Below are positions 49,773 through 50,387 of a stretch of DNA of 50,387 bases, in pieces (position 1 is the first letter of the stretch; each line of letters begins with the position of its first letter). The notes under the pieces were generated by a model. That model searched no databases, was not told the origin of the DNA, and saw only the letters and a program-made list of their open reading frames with translations. Position numbers and translations under genes: made by a program. The stretch comes from Zygnema cylindricum (taxonomy: Eukaryota > Streptophyta > Zygnematophyceae > Zygnematales > Zygnemataceae), in the NCBI GenBank assembly GCA_037447655.1, contig JBBHKE010003289.1, forward strand, positions 1-50,387, read 5' to 3'.

Positions 49773-50387
49773 ATCCCCCTCTTCAATGTGTGAATTAGAA
49801 AAGGATTAAATCAATCCTAATTTTGGTCTCCCTTTCAAAAGTACATATGCTACTGCCGCCTTCGCCAACATATCTGCGGCTTCCTCCAAGGTAGAAATAT
49901 ATTGAAACTGAATTTCCTTTTGTGCGACTAGGTCACGCACAAAATGCCATTGAATGCGGATATGTTTCGTACGTTTATGAAAAACAAGATTTTTAACTAA
50001 TGTCATGGAACTCATGCTATCTGTAAGAATTTGCAAGCATCCAATAGGAACTTTTAACTCAAATAACATTTCTTTTAACCAGACTGACGCTTTAGCGGCA
50101 TGGCAAGCCGCCATATTTCAGAAGCACTCACTATAAGGCAAGAAGGGTGGCGCTCTTTGGAGCAGCGCACGTAGCACGAAAAGCAGCATACTGCCGCTCC
50201 ACACAAAACAAAAGCGTATCCGGAAGTTGACTTTCCGGTGTCAAAATCGCCTCCCCAATCTGCGTCACAGTATCCGATACACTCCAAACTTCCATTCGAT
50301 TTAAATAACAGGCCGATGTCGATTGTATCGGCCAGATATCGAAATATACGCTTCACGACTTCCAAGTGAGCCTTCTTTGGCGCATGA
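49773..50387 (-). pseudogene. Copia E5, RNase H region (runs off the window)
   Basis: Same family as E3/E4. From the window end: VVKRIFRYLADTIDIGLLFKS, CDADWGGDFDTGKSTSGYAFVLCGAAV, then about 80 bp of unrelated sequence (about 50117-50195), then AACHAAKASVWLKEMLFELKVPIG, DSMSSMTLVKN, HIRIQWHFVRDLVAQKEI and EEAADMLAKAAVAYVLLKGRPK. The replaced segment removes the QPTVALSSTEAEYM strand with its catalytic Glu. Everything upstream of RNase H lies beyond the window. Confidence 0.85.

Noticed and set aside
1-50387. tRNA or rRNA genes
   Set aside because: None recognised by eye on either strand; a covariance-model scan would be needed to exclude them.

Overview
The window looks like repeat-dominated nuclear DNA from a land plant. 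Supporting signs are an intron-split histone H2A exon, TTTAGGG-type telo-box motifs, and Ty1/copia elements whose primer sites complement initiator-tRNA-Met. I cannot name the species. Only one host-gene piece is recognisable: the last exon of a canonical-type histone H2A at 3674-3847, followed by a decayed second copy of its C-terminal coding end. The rest of 1-5.9 kb has no gene I can support.

Region 5990-13088 is a 7.1-kb insertion with ends TGTC...GACA and 4-bp TTTG flanks. It carries a gag gene (two CCHC knuckles) and a retropepsin-like protease but no reverse transcriptase, RNase H or integrase. Its layout is odd. A 5.84-kb unit (A - gag/pro - x) is followed, after only the two bases GC, by a 1.26-kb unit (B - x') that is the same sequence without the gag/pro block. 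An 18-bp perfect palindrome sits at the join. It lies at the edge of a decayed copia RT/RNase H remnant (13089-14260).

Region 14.3-23.6 kb is a graveyard: LTR-like fragments, several local tandem duplications, a minisatellite and a decayed copia gag-to-integrase piece (20440-21893).

Region 23.6-50.4 kb is a stack of Ty1/copia elements. A plus-strand element (E0) was split by a minus-strand element (E2, TSD GACAT/GACAC). E2 was in turn split inside RNase H by a third (E1, TSD AAGAT, 568-bp LTRs): three levels of nesting. E0 shares one LTR (35287-35792) with the following plus-strand element E3. In the opposite orientation, E4 shares an LTR (49235-49772) with E5, which runs off the window. So there are two head-to-tail shared-LTR arrays facing each other across a 175-bp spacer that contains a foldback. 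E3 carries an 876-bp solo-LTR-like insertion and E4 a 1236-bp TG...CA insertion, each with target duplications.

Two observations about the copia elements stand out. First, E1, E2 and E3 each have a UAG followed by CARYYA (the tobamovirus-type leaky-stop context) at the same place, between the integrase part and the RT part; E4 has a sense codon there. This suggests programmed readthrough controlling RT/RNase H output. Second, E1 keeps a 1080-codon Gag-protease-integrase frame but has lost all of RT and RNase H through an in-frame deletion between short similar sequences, yet has intact LTRs and a perfect TSD. It therefore looks like a non-autonomous element moved by RT supplied in trans. All domain calls are by eye; no database search was run.
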